64,000 nucleotides of DNA from Cymodocea nodosa (taxonomy: Eukaryota; Streptophyta; Magnoliopsida; Alismatales; Cymodoceaceae): NCBI GenBank assembly GCA_036874045.1, contig CM072341.1, positions 11,482,501-11,546,500 of the forward strand, given 5' to 3'. The notes beneath the pieces were generated by a model. That model made no database searches. It was not told the origin of the DNA and worked only from the letters and a program-made list of their open reading frames with translations. Below, one piece after another: positions 23,266-36,800 of the stretch (the stretch's first letter is position 1; the number at the start of each line of letters is the position of its first letter). The translations under genes and the position numbers were made by a program.

Positions 23266-23460
23266 TGCGTGAAATGTTTAAATTTCCTTGATTTTGTATT
23301 ATTATTATTATTTACTTCTCTACTTTCCGTTTTATTTATTTTTACTGTACTCGTCCTTTTTCTTTTCTTTTTCTTTTTATTTTTTTATTTTTTATTCTTT
23401 TCACCATACTCCCTCTGCTTCTTTTTTTTCGTCCTTCTCGACGCCCGCACCGTCTTCTTG
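23266..23460 (+). repeat. Polypyrimidine tract
   Basis: A T/C-rich run with TTTTTCTTTT blocks at 23358-23440. It gives two long overlapping Phe/Leu-rich open frames (23269-23512) that I attribute to composition. Confidence 0.6.
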
Positions 23461-24170
23461 TTCTTCCTCCAATGGCGGTAAACCAGCTGCATCAATGGAG
23501 TTCGTCGGTTAGAGCTCGTCGACAAAGTTGGAAGCGATAGGTGCTTGGCTCATGCACCAGGGGATTCGTGGCTTGTCGTTCACAACGACGTTGTAGGAGG
23601 AGGCAGACAATCATGGGAGAAATCCGCGAAGCTGATGTTCAGCATTTCCCGGTTAGCGGCAGGCGATAGACTCCACCTTCCGTGTGCGTGTAGTTGAGAT
23701 GGATGTTGTGATGGTGGGGACAAAGCGACAGCTTCGTCTTCAGGAGAATCGGTGGGTGTACGAGGCAGAGTTCAAAAATAGGGTGATTGGTAGCTTCCGA
23801 TAAGAGTGGGGTGGTTTCGACCAGATGCAGAACGAAGACAACGGAAATGGCAAAAATGAGGATGCACGTAGACGACGGGCGGGTGGACGTGCGACTGTGG
23901 AGACGATACGGAAGGGAGCGTCGACGCGAGGTTGGGAGTGAAGATTATTTCCGATGGAAGGGAGCAGACGAATGTCGACGTGTGAAAATTTTACCCAAGC
24001 AAAACTTTTTTCATTTCTGTCGAATTCCTTCTGAACAACCCTCCCTTCCCTTTCGAGTAAATTTTTTTTCGTTTCCATCCAATTTCTTCCTTGTGCACAA
24101 TCCCCTCTCCTTGGATCACTTTGTTTGAAAAGAAGAAATTTATCTCCGACATATGTGATAATCAAAGATG
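23461..24170. other. GC-richer unassigned block
   Basis: GC content is higher than in the flanks, with many CG dinucleotides. The two opposed open frames (23787-24128 plus; 24165-23740 minus) show no domain I recognise and overlap each other, so neither is called. It may be a decayed DNA transposon or gene fragment, but I cannot support either. Confidence 0.3.
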
Positions 24171-25387
24171 AGTGTCAGTTCTTGTGTCATTTTTCCCAAG
24201 TTCTATGGCTTCCTTCGAGACTGTTTTTTTTTAAGAACAAAATACTGCAACGTTTTTTAGTATTTTCACAAAAATATTAGGTAAATAATAACAACTATTT
24301 ATATATTTTTTAAACTTTTTTGTAGTTGTAAAATATTGATTACGCTATTTACAACGACTGCAATATTTTGTATTTTTGTAAAAACTACAGTTTATTATTC
24401 GTCGAAAATATCTCGACCACAATCTTCGCAACCAACCGTCAACTATAGTCAAGATCTAACAGAAAATTTTCAATTATGTATGACCTGGATGTTCTTGGAT
24501 GATAATGTACTTTCTAAACACTCAAAAAGAAAATTAATCAAATGAATGAATCATTCCCAACTGTATTTGAAATGATTATTTACTTATAAATATGGGAAAA
24601 CCTTAAATTGTGATGCATAACACCAATATTTTCAATAAATGTGATCAATATTTTTTTTGTTAATAATAGTATTTTTTGTCTGAGTTTAAATTTAAAATTT
24701 CATTTCTTGTAATTACAACAATGATATTCCTGATGTTACTATATGAAACCTTTTCTAAATTCACGTGTTTTTCCATCTAGCTCTTGATTCCTTACCATTT
24801 TTATTTTATTGCATAAAATTTCGTGGTTTATATGTTTTAAGGTTGTATGGTTGAAGTACTTGTGAAATACAACTTTTACAATAGATAGATAAATATCATA
24901 TTTTACAGTTTTTAATGTTAATTACCAGGAAAGATTTGCAAAAAAGAAAAAATTAAAACTTTCTTCTTAAAAAGACACTTTTTGCAAATGCCTTAAAAAT
25001 ATTATTGTCCATCCAATGCAACAACATTTTCCAAAGGATTATAACAAGTATAAGAACGATAAAGGTAGCCAAAACTCAATACATTTTGACCAGAATATAA
25101 ATAATGTTGTTACCTTCGTAAAGATAACAGTAAGTGAGATTATCTTTTGATCAAACGATAATTATTGTCATCGAAAATGGTAAAAGAAAAGATAAGTGAG
25201 ATTTTGAGCGATCATAATTTTTTTTGATATTAATAAATTTTGATTAATCTCAAATTAATATAAAAATATCTAAATAAAATGAAATTAATATTAAAAAGTA
25301 GCCAAGAAAGACAAAAAAAAATACACGTGGTTGTCCAGCCCCTCAAATATGACGTGGACGTCAAGCGAACGTAGTGCCCCTTCCCCG
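24171..25387. other. AT-rich upstream region of the RING gene
   Basis: No gene is seen. The DNA is AT-rich with homopolymer runs. Distal promoter elements of the gene starting at 25844 could lie here, but none is recognisable. Confidence 0.4.
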
Positions 25388-25486
25388 CCTCTCTCTCTCT
25401 CTCGCTCGCTCGCTCGCTCGTGGCGACGTCGTTGTTTTCCATTGTTTCTCCTCCACCACCACCCCCTCCTCCTCCTCCTCCTCCCC
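25388..25486 (+). promoter_or_regulatory. CT/CTC microsatellite in the RING gene promoter
   Basis: A (CT)n run (25388-25402) leads into (GCTC)n (25403-25420) and, after 30 bases, a CCACCACC(CTC)n tract (25449-25486). Pyrimidine runs of this kind are common near plant transcription starts. The open frames on both strands here (25230-25645) are composition artefacts. Confidence 0.55.
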
Positions 25487-25674
25487 CGTCCGCCGCTTCC
25501 TTTCTCTCTCTCCCCTGGATCTCTCGAGATCACTACTATCGCCACCTCCTCTTCTTTCTCTCCTCGATCTCAAGATTGTAAAATCTCACCGCCACACCCA
25601 AATCTGCAGATGCTAGAACAACATCAATCACAACAGCAAGCATAGAATTAGAAGACAGATTGCATCTCCTCATC

Positions 25675-25682
25675 TATAAATA
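25675..25682 (+). promoter_or_regulatory. TATA box
   Basis: TATAAATA in the context TCATCTATAAATACCAAAC is a textbook plant TATA box. It lies 162 bases upstream of the RING gene start codon, predicting transcription from about 25705-25715 and a leader of about 130 bases. Confidence 0.65.
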
Positions 25683-25779
25683 CCAAACGCCTCTCCTTGT
25701 TCCATCCCTCATTTTCCAATCCATTTCTAGGTATTCTCTTCATTCCTTCCTTCCTTACGGTTCTGCGTCCTTCTAGGGC

Positions 25780-25809
25780 ATGGTTTTGTCTATGAATCGT
25801 CTCTTCTAG
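25780..25809 (+). CDS. Possible 9-codon upstream ORF
   Basis: An ATG in the predicted leader opens MVLSMNRLF and stops 34 bases before the main ATG. If the TATA-based start is right, it would be in the mRNA and could lower translation of the RING protein. No conservation evidence is available. Confidence 0.3.
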   Translation: MVLSMNRLF

Positions 25810-25843
25810 GGCTAGGGCGCCTTGGTCTTCATCCCCTTCCCTG

Positions 25844-26980
25844 ATGACGGATTTTCGGCAAAAGCACGACGCGGTTACAACCGCCTCTGCCGCGCCGCTA
25901 GACGTTGATTTCCGGTTGGAGCTGGAGGAGTTGGTGAGGGGACACCTAGACGGATGCATGACCGCCTTTGCCTCCTGTTCGTCCGCCAGTGAAGGCGATT
26001 TGGACGAGGACGATGATTCGATGGTTAGGGTCGAGGGGTCCGATCAGCTTGTGCGGAGGCGACGGAGGTCCGATCTCGGCGAAGACGATGTGGCCGAGAC
26101 GTCCGCCGCGAGGAGAAGGCACTCCAGAATTTTGAGTAGGTGGGTCGCGAGGCAGGCGGAGGAGATGATCACGACCATGGAGAGGAGGAATCGGGAGTCA
26201 GAGCTTATGGCTCTCGCAGGGATGCACACCGTATCAATGCTTGACTCTTCGTTTTTGAGGGAATCCAGGAGGCCATCGTCGCCCCAGGCGGCGGTCGAGA
26301 GGTCGGTGGCTGCAACGGCCTCTTCTATGCTGCAGAGGTGGAGGGAGATGGAGGATGAGTCTGCAAGGAGAGAAAGGAGGCGCCTTGGGGAGAATAGAGG
26401 GGGTAGGGAGCATAATATCGATGGGAGAGTGGCTACGAGTCTGAGTGGGGAGAACGAGTTTGTGCAGTGGCCAAGCGGCATGCAGCCAGAACGTAGGGAG
26501 GAAGTAGACAATGATGATCGGAGGTCCAGTAGGGAACAGTCGCTGGATTCTGGGGATGTCGAGAGGGAACGGGTGAGGGAGATTGTGAGGGGTTGGATGA
26601 CTGAGAGAGAATTGATGGATCACGGAGCACGTATCTCTAGTCCTGGAGGGAATGAGAGGCAAGGGGAAGAATTGCTAGGTGAGACAGAGCGTGAGAGGGT
26701 GAGACTTGTGAGAGAGTGGGTGCAGATGGCAAGCCAGCAAAGAGATGCCCATTCTGGTAGGAGAGAAGAGCATGATCGAGATCGGGGAAGCCATGATGGC
26801 TCCATCACCGATCATGATGATGGTCATCAAGAGCACAGTAGACGGGATATATTGAGGATAAGGGGACGGCAGGCTCGGCTTGAGCTGATCATGCGGATAG
26901 CAAGGGAAAGGCAGAGAGAACTTGAAGGATTGTCAGTGCATCGAGCTGTTTCAGATTTCCCACATCGCAACCGAATCCAG
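25844..26980 (+). CDS. RING gene exon 1 (residues 1-379)
   Basis: Ends CGAATCCAG|GTGATG, phase 0. The Arg/Glu-rich, purine-rich coding strand creates long antisense open frames (26044-26808) that are shadows. Repeated segments of the form ERERVR(E/L)(I/V)(V/R)(R/E)W occur near residues 245 and 285. Confidence 0.92.
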
Positions 26981-29900
26981 GTGATGGATTATCATGCATT
27001 TTCTCTAGATAAAAGGGTCAAATTGTTTTTTTCTGAAAGTTAGGAAACATCAAAGTGGTTGAAGTGCATTTGTGGGATGTTAACTTTATTCTAGTTAGAT
27101 CTGAATGCCCAGAATCACCATCAAAGATTATTCCTGTTTTGTTTTGTGATATAGATGGGATTATTAATTTGCACTTGCAATTCTATTTGAACATGATAGA
27201 AATACACAGTTATTAAATGTTGTCTTAAGAGTGAAAGAGGTTGATACATTGCAGAGGATAGAAATGTTTTCATTAGGGAAAATTTGTCTATGATCATACT
27301 TGAATCTTTGTCATGCATGAACAGGCTTCATGAGATCCTATGGAATAAGCAACTTGTCATGATCATTGCATTTGCACATTCACTTTCACAAACCCTTAGT
27401 TGATATGGAGTAGAACACACGTTTAGGTTTGTTTGAGTAGCAGATCTGTTTTATCATTTGAAATAAAGCAGTCCAATTTTGTTATGCTGCTAGCAGAGTA
27501 ATAGTTCATCCATGATCACTTTTTGTAATTTTTATACAAAATTTCATCATGGCTTGATCATCAGACCAGAACTTGAATCTTCATAATGGTCAGGATATAC
27601 AAGTCTCATCTTTTATTGACAATTTGTCCTTCAGTCACTGCTTAGAGGTAGATTTTTGCGCAATGGAGAACTAAGTGAAGAGATGAGACCACCTTCCACA
27701 GCTGCAAGGGAATTAGGTCTCTTGAGACAACGTCATCCTGTCTCTGGACTAAGGTATGTATTATTCTTTGGTAGTTGTGCTTTTAAATTTGTTTTTTCAT
27801 TTTTTTTTGGAGAAGGTTGGAAAAATATGTAAAACTAGGCTAAGTTGTACCATGAACATCTTATAAAATTAATTCTTTATTTGGAAAAATGGAGGCAGCA
27901 GAATCTTTAGTAGAGTGTAGTCACTTAAGAATTTTGGAAAAATGGAGGCCGCAAAATCTTTAGTAGAGTGTAGTTACTTTAGAATTTTAGAATTTAAATA
28001 TGCTACTTTGTGCTTATTGAAAGAAAAGAAGGTGCTAATTGCATGCCCTAAAGTGGAATGCCTTTAAGAACAATTTAAACAAAATGGAAGTACACAGTCA
28101 ATAAATGCCTGTTCATTGGAAGAAAGGGATTGTGGATTACCTTCTTGGTCATTGGCAACCTTAAAGTCATAAACATAAATATTGTTAGAGCATGATTCTG
28201 TGGATAATTTTTTTACCAATTTATTTGGATGGTGTTACTGTATTCCTTGTGTAGACTTCTCAAGTATTTTCAAGTCCTCTCTTCTTAGTCCTTAGAAGGG
28301 AGTTTCTATCATTTTCATATGGTTGTTTCATTTTTATATTTTAGTAAGTTCCTTTTGAAATTGATGTAAAAAGGGCTGTCTCTTTGTTTTTGAATTAAAA
28401 TTATGACTGGAATAGTGGGTCTTAGTCTACACTGGAAATGGTCTTCCAGTCTTTTTGTAATAATGTATTAGTAAAATGGACACAATTTTTGCATTCTCAT
28501 TAAAAAATACATCAAAATTAAAAAAGACATGGTTAGGAATAATATTTGAATGCAACATTGCATGGACAAAATCTTCATTATCATGGTACTCATCCCAATA
28601 TATGAAGTGATGTATTCTTGTATCTCTTCATATTCTCCTTTTGTTCATCTCCTTATATTTTAGGTTCTTTTTCAGTAAAAATTTCCAGTATTGTTTGCTA
28701 TTTATCATTATCGAGTGCCCTAATTCCTCACATTTGTGGGGTATAATTCTGTTTGTTATTAAACTTGGTCATGCTTTTAAATTTGAAAAAATAGTGTTCC
28801 ATATTGTATCACAGTCCAGTTCTTTGTACTAAAGGCCATCAACATAACCATTTAAATTAACTATATCAAGAAAAAAGTTGGTCTTCTTAATAAAAGAAAG
28901 TCTTCCTATTAAACACTTGATGTTTTGCCACAAGAATTTGTATTTTCATTTTATCAGATATGTATTTTTAGTATTGGCAAAGCCACACATCAACAACTCA
29001 CCATGGTATGAACATTGGTAATAAGAGTCATTGTTTTCTGATAAAAAATTAAATAAATTAAAGTTTATTATTACCAGGGATGGATTTCGCTTCAGATTGG
29101 AAAGCATTGTCCGTGGTCAAGCAGGCAGTCATTCTCAGGCTTCTTCGAGTCACAACCACAGCAATTCCAACAATCATCAACCTCAGTCCAGCACTACAGG
29201 AGAACCATCTTATGTGAATGTTGAGCAGCCACATTTTATGAATGAAGGTCGAGTAATGCCACAGGCTCCATCAACGGAGCCTGATAGTAGCACAGATAAT
29301 ATTGGTCAGCGGCAGGAATCTGCCAATCAAGTAAATATGCATGAAATAGATGCAGGAAATGATACAAGAGAATGGCAAGATGCAAATGAAGCTAGTTTCA
29401 ATCAATGGCGTGCAGGAATTGGAGCAGAACCTAGTACCAACTGGGAAGAGAATGTAGATACTGTGTGGCCTCAGGATGAACCGGGAAATGAAATTGAGGA
29501 GGAACGTTTTGCAGTTGGTGATTGGCATGAGGATGGGTCTAACATTACAGGGGATAACTGGCAGGATGAACAATCTAATCCATCTATAAGTGGAAGACCT
29601 GTATCCATTAGAAGGATTAATAGATTTGTTCCACCAGATGATGACAATGTATACAGTATGGAGCTCAGGGAACTCTTAAGCAGGTATTTCTCCTCAGTAG
29701 CACAAAATCAAAATTCAATTATTTTTTGTGCAGTGCATAGGCATTTCTGATTATTGAAAATCTAGAAAGAGCAACTATAGCACACCTAGCATATCTATAG
29801 AGAGAGAGAGAGAGATTTTCGTGATTTTAATGCAGCTTATTCTTTTGCAGGAGAAGTGTTTCTAATCTTCTTAGTAGTGATTTTCGTGAAAGCCTAGACC

Positions 29901-30780
29901 AGCTAATTCAGTCTTATGTTCAAAGACAAGGGCATGTACAGATAGATTGGAACTTGCAACAGAATATGCAGGATCCTAGTTTACATGAAGAAGAACAAGA
30001 CCAGCAGAGAAATGATCCCTCAGAACAGCAGGATGCTGTTGTTGGACCTCCGCTGCCTCCACCACCTCTGCCCCCTCCACAACCAATGTGGCACCATGGT
30101 CTACATCATAATAATTGGAGTCGCCACAGCATTCATCGGCCTGAGATTGTATGTTTCTTTATCTTTGTTTTCACTGATCTGGATTTTTACATTTTAAGTT
30201 TTCATTCCGTGTATCTATGCTCTGTTGAATGGACTGTCTTAAAAACCAGACCAGAACCAGTCGGGTCTGGAACTGGTAAGGTTACTGGGTCAAGAGGGCC
30301 AGTTGAACCATTTTAGCAGTTGTACCACCTGACTTGGTGAATTGGCTAGTTGGTTCTGGGTTGAACTGGTTTCCTGAAATATTACTTTTACTGTTTTAAA
30401 ATTTATTTTGTTAGAATATTATACTGTTTTTATATTATTTCAAAATTAAATTTAATGAAATATGTTATTTCAAAATTTTCTTCAAAACCCTGCAAAGTTT
30501 AAAGTAAAATAGGAAAAAACATGTTATTTACATCAAATGAATATTGATTCCATCCATTCATTTCAAAATTTCAATCCTTCTGTGTAACAAATAAAAATCT
30601 TGGACAAGTATTTAAAAGGATTTCTTTCATAATTTATTGGATTAAAATCTGAATTCACTTATTTGGTGTAATTTAAATAACTTGATGTGTTTTGGTTTTT
30701 CATGAATTTGTAATTTTGTTTTTGTTCCTGATTTTTCCTGCTTATTTCTGAAATTTCCTGAATTTTTCTGTTTATTATTG

Positions 30781-30811
<31 letters not shown>

Positions 30812-33800
30812 GCAAGATTAAATTCTTCAATTGTTATTTATGTCATCATGCTTACCCCATTAGTTTAACTGATCCGAGTGATTGGTTGAACCCATGAACC
30901 GACCACCCCTCTATTCTATCAAGAGAAACCTTGTCTTAGTGTCTCTGTGTTTATTTATTTCTTTCTTGTTGTCACAAAATGGTCTTCTGCACACAATCAA
31001 CAAAAGGAGACATATTTCTTAGTCTAGACCATCAGAAAGAAATGTACAAACTGATAACAAATGTTATTGAACTTATATAACACAAGTATTACAGAGTTTC
31101 TTTTAAACATATCTGTGGGTACTGATCAATCAAAAGCTAAGTTTGTTACATATGCAGGAATGGGATGCCATTAATGATCTCAAAGCTGACATGGCTAGAC
31201 TTCAGCAAGGGATGAGTCATATGCAAAGAGTTTTGGAGGCTTGCTTGGACATGCAGCTTGAGTTGCAGCGTTGTGTTAGACAGGAAGTGTCTGCTGCTTT
31301 AAATCGATCACCTGACTGTAAGGGTTAGTATCTTTATTTAAGCTTATAATTCTACTTTGTATCTTTATCTCTTCTTTGTTGATCTTAAATTATGTCTATT
31401 TGTTCCCAAAGATATTTCTTCTTAAAATTTGTAAATGGTTTATGTAATGGCAGTCTTTTTTGCCAATCAGAATTGTTCTTATTTATCAGATCATAATTTG
31501 GTTAGTTTGATGCCTTACTACAAGCCGATGAGTGATGGCCTTGGATGCCATTTTGTTATTTTTTCTAGAATCTATTTATATTCCATAAATAAAAGGCTTA
31601 ACATGCAAAGTAAAATAGACATCAAAATATTATATAGTTGTCTAGTGGTTGCTCAAAAGATCTTATTTTCTTTATGTATGGAAGTATGTATATATAAATA
31701 CAACATGATTAAATGGATCCACCCAATAAACCCAATAACCACACTCCCCCTCAAGTTGGAAGATATATATTAATCATACCCAGCTTGTTACAAATATGCT
31801 CAAAAACATTTAAGGGTAACCCTTTGGTTAACAAATCAGCAAACTCCTTAAAGGATGAAGTGTATGGAGTAGAGATGATCCCCTTTAGAACTAGGTCTCT
31901 GATGTAATGGCAGTCAATCTCAATGTGTTTGGTTCTTTCGTGATAAGTTTCATTCTTTGTAATGTAGATAGTTGCCTGGTTGTCACAATACATAGGCATG
32001 ACTTTCTTTTTAGGCACACCAAACTCCATAAGAAGAGATTTAAGTCACATCATTTCACACCTAGTCTCTCTCATAGACCAGTATTCAGCTTCAGCATTGG
32101 AACAGGAGACCACATTTTGCTTCTTACTCCTTTAGGTAACAAGATTGCCACCAACATAAGTTAGATACCTTGAAGTAGATTTTCTGTCGCCTTTGTCTCC
32201 TACAAAATCAGAATTAGAAAAAGCTTCAACATCCATGTGCCCATTGGCCTTGTATAATAGCTCTTTCCCTGGAGTTGCTTTAATGTATGCTAGAACCCTT
32301 TGAGCCCCTACCTAGTAGACTGTCTGGGGTTCATGCATGAATTGGTTGAGAAGACCTATAGTATAGGTAATATTTGGTCGGGTAACTGTGAGATAAATGA
32401 GTTTTCCCATTGATTGATAATACTGAGTAGGATTCTCAAGAGGATCTGAAGATGAGTCTCAAAACTGAGGAGAGGTCTCAATAGGTGTATCAGTTGGCTT
32501 ACAGCCCAAGCATCTTGTCTCCTCAAGAAGGTCCAAGGCGTACTTCCTTTGAGATTCTGTCCTTGGAATAAGCAAATTTAATACCTAGAAAGTAATCAGG
32601 CCTTCCCAAATCCTTAATTTGAAAGCCTTTAGCCAGATCCTTAGTCTGCCTAATGCCATTGGCATCACTGCTAGTGAGGAGAATGTCATCAACATAAACT
32701 ACAAGTATAACATATCCACAATCAGACTAGTGGATGAAAATTGAGTGATCTATCATGCACTGATGGAAATCACCACTGAACATGACTTGATTGAACTTGT
32801 CAAATCATGCTCGTGGACTTTGCTTTAGACCATAGATTGCCTTCTTTAGATGACATACCCGATACTCTCCCTAAGCAACATAACTTGGTGGTTGTCATAT
32901 AGACTTCTTCAACAAGATCCCCATAGAGAAAGACATTCTTGACATCCAGTTGATGTAATTGCTAGTGTTGGTTGACCGCAAGAGAGAGAAGCACCCTGAT
33001 AGAGTTCAGGCAAGCGACCGATGAGAAGGTCTCAACGTAATCAATGTTATACTCTTGAGTAAAACCACAAGCAATTAATTAAGCTTTATACTTGTCAACT
33101 ACATCATTTGGTTTGTATTTCACAGTAAAGATCCACTTACAAGAAACAACATTGGCATCAGTAGCGTAGGGAACCAACTCCCATGTGCCACGAGATTGCA
33201 AGGTATCCATCTCTTCATCTATAGTTGATTTCCAATGTGGTAGCTGTGATGTCTCTTGATAAGTCCCTGAAAGAGATTCAGAAGAAATCACCACAGCAAA
33301 AACATGATAGGAAGGGAATAAATGGTCATATGATAGGAAGGGGATAAATGGTCATATGAAAGGAAATGAGAAATGGGATGTTGGGTACAAGAACGGGTGC
33401 CTTTTTGAAGGGTAACAGGGAGAACATCAAAAGTAGGGGAAGAACTAGTGTTGACAGGATGTACCGGATCTGCATCAAGGGTCTCGCTTGGTTGAGCTTG
33501 AGGGAGAACTGAAGGTTGTCGTCCACACTTGTGATACACCCATACTGGTTGACTAGAAACCCTATCAGGATCAATAGCTAAATCCTTGTTGGTATCACCC
33601 CTCTTAGTAGGACAAGCAACATCAACCAGGACCTCTCTAGTATCATCCAGGGGAGTCTAGGAATCTGAGAGGTTAGAAATCTAGGAAAAATAGGATTGAT
33701 CTTCAAAAAAGGTAACATTGACAGATGTGTAGTAGCGTTTTGTAGGAGGATGAAAACATCGATACCCTTTCTGAGTCTTAGAATAGCCCTCGAAAACACA

Positions 33801-36800
33801 CTTGATTGCACAGACATCAAGTTTATCTAAGCCCAAGCGTAAGTTGTGTACATAGGCAACACAATCAAACACCTTAAAGGTCAACTCAAACAATTCTTAG
33901 TCAGGGTAAAGGCCATGAATGGGAACCTCCCCTCCAAGAGGCATAGAGGACATTTGATTGACAAGGTAGGCGGCAGTAAGCACCACATCAGACCACAAAT
34001 ATTTGGGAACATGCATTTGAAGTAGGAGGGTCTGGGTGATGTCAAGAAGATGATGATGTTTTTTCTCAGCCACTCTATTTTGTTGAGATGTATGGAGGCA
34101 GAAAGTTTGGTGAATTGTGCCCTTATGAGCACAAAAGTCTTGGAAGGATTTGCTAACAAACTTAAGGGTATTATCTATACGCAAGAATTTTGGAGTGCAA
34201 GAAAACTGGGTTTTGATTTCATTATAAAAATGTTTTATAACATCCAAAATTTTTTGACGATCTTGTAATAGATAAACCCAATAGACTCATGAGAAGTCAT
34301 CAATAAGACATAACTAGTAGCAGAAACCGCTAATGGACACAACACGACTTGGACCTTAAATATCACAATGGACAAGATCAAATATAGATCGATTGCTAGG
34401 AAGTTGAATATGCCTAAAGGTGGATCTGTTATATTTTCCTAGTTGACATGACACACATTGAAAATCAAAAAAAGAGTCCTATGGTAGAGCATGATGAAGC
34501 TTTTGGACTGAGGGATGACCCAGACATCAATGCCACAAGATGAGGGATTCAGTCACCGATACTGACGAAGCCATAATCCCATGAGATGAGGTATCATGAA
34601 CAATGATATACTCTCCAGATTGCCTCTTATGGCCCAAACCAATTCTCCTCCCTGTCTGTAGATCTTGAAAAACACAATGAAAGGGAAAAAATGTCACATA
34701 ACAAGAAAGTTGAATGGTGATAGCACTAATAGAAAGTAGGTTGACAGAAAGTTTAGGAATAAAAAGGGTGTTCTTAAGCTGGATGTTGGAGGTGGCTTGA
34801 ATGATCCCTCTTTCGGAAGCACAACAAGAATAGCCATCAGCAACGGTGACACTCTAGAGATTGTGTAGGTGTTGTAGGCGAATAAAAAGGTTGTTATAGC
34901 CTGTCATATGCTGTGTGTTACCAGAATCAATTATCTAGGGGTTATTCCCCCTAGCTACCACAATCTTTCTCATACCTGAGTTGGATGCTAAAGTAGTGGA
35001 GGTAAGAGAGTCAGCGACTTGTAATTGCATCAGCTAATCATAATCCACCTTAGTAAGTGTCACAGTTGAAGAAGCTTTCGCAATAGAAGCTAAAGGCCCA
35101 GCTGTGGATGAGTTGATAGCGGCACGAGCCCAAGCTGATTTACCATATTTCTCTCAGCATTTGTCAGCTTTGTGATTGGTCTTGCCGCAATGTGTACACA
35201 GGTTTTGACGTTTTCCTAAGGCGTTGTCAGCCTGACCTCTCCTTCTGTCCACTTGCCCCTATGCCACTAGGGTAGTAGCTTTTAATCCCTTAGAAGTAGC
35301 AGTAGGGGCCCATTTTGAGACCTGTAGAACACGAGCAAAAGACAACACCAAGATCAGGGGTAATCTCTCCACCAAGAATGTGGCCATGCACTTGAGAGGC
35401 AAGCTCAGGCGGGAGACTAGATAAAAACATTACAACCTCCAAGTCATTTTGATATTGATGCAGGGTAGCTGGATTAGTGGTAAACGGGCGGTAAATGGTA
35501 AGTTCTTCAAATAAAGAGTGTAGATGACCATAATACTCTTGTAGGGACTGATTTCCCATCTTCATGGTAAACAACTGCTCATAAATCTCATACACTCGCA
35601 AAATGTTTGTTTCCTTAGCATACATCTACTTTAGGGAGTCCCAGATCACTTTGGCAGGGCGGAGGATCATTACTCCCTAAGCAATGTGGGATTCCATGCT
35701 ATTTTCTAGCCAAGTGACAATGGTGGAATCATCTACAAACTAGTCTTTATAAGTGTCATCTGTCAACAGTGGTGGTGGATGCATCAGATGTATACTATTT
35801 CTTTGAGCGACCACAAAGGTAAAGAAACTTTTGGACCATATGAGATAGTTGTGGTCATTTAATTGAATCGTGGTGCCAGACAATTGTCAGACTGTAGTCT
35901 CGAGGATATGATTTCAGAGTCGACCCTCTAGTGGAGATCGAGCTATCCTCCATAATAATCCCAACAAACCAGTTTCTCCACAGGCCAGGCCCCAATCCTC
36001 CCTACCCTTTTTTTTTTTTTTGCTTTTGGTTGCTCCTCTGTTGAGTCTCGGGGTTAGCAGAACCGGTGTGGCTCCACCTTCCCTACAATGCATAGTCTTC
36101 GGGAGAACCACCCATAGATGCCTTTGTCCACATTGGCCGCTATGCCACTAGCTAGGGTGGCAGTGATCGGTATTGGAAATTGGCCAAACGTGAATGGGAG
36201 CTTTGGTGAGTGTGATCAAGTTGATCACTATGATCGATCGAGTAGGAATTGGTCGAATAGGAAGTTGGTAGGGTTGAGGAAACCATGTCACATCCATACG
36301 TGTGGGCGATAGAGGGAGAATTAACCATGGTGATCAACTAGCACGCACGTGGCAGGTGTATGCGGTATGTGGTAGACGTATGCAGTAGATCATAGACAAC
36401 AAGGGGTGGGATTCAACAACCACCCTTCTATAGTGGAAACTTCGCCCTATGCACGTTGACGGAGGATGCCCCTGCATTTCAATGCATCTGTGGGGAGGAT
36501 GCTAGAACGGGGACTAGGAAGAAGCCCTTAGCATGGCGGTAGTGGTAGTGGCAGCGGCGGCGACGGTGGTGGAGAAAGCCCTAGCAACTTGGCTTTGATA
36601 CCATGTTGTCTAGTGGTTGCTCAAAAGATCTTATTTTCTTCATGTATGGAAGTATGCATATATAAATACAACATGATTAAATGGATCCATAAATGGATCC
36701 ACCCAATAAACCCAATAACCACAATAGTCAATACACAAAAGTTGAAAAATATTGTATTCAACAATATTAAATTTGAATTAGAAGATGGTGTAAGAGCTTG

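Larger units (their letters stand above)
31639..36723 (-). mobile_element. Ty1/copia element with very short LTRs in intron 5
   Basis: This element is 5,085 bp, minus strand, antisense to the RING gene. LTRs are 31639-31743 (105 bp) and 36607-36723 (117 bp, longer by a 12-bp duplication of ATAAATGGATCC). They differ otherwise at about two sites. The primer site and polypurine tract are in place and the ATAGT target duplication is perfect. The coding region is nonetheless full of stops. Near-identical LTRs with a decayed coding region suggest that a defective copy was mobilised in trans. Confidence 0.9.

Noticed and set aside
23740..24165. 141-codon minus frame opposed to a 113-codon plus frame
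   Set aside because: No recognisable domain on either strand and mutual overlap; kept only as an unassigned block.
25230..25645. Five open frames over the CT/GCTC/CTC repeats
   Set aside because: They overlap on both strands, are simple-sequence peptides and precede the TATA box of the real gene.
26044..26808. Antisense frames opposite RING exon 1
   Set aside because: They mirror a purine-rich Arg/Glu coding strand; the plus-strand frame continues correctly through six splice junctions.
30238..30905. Firm MITE call in intron 4
   Set aside because: The ends are similar in composition but exact inverted repeats and target duplication could not be aligned; left as a low-confidence entry.
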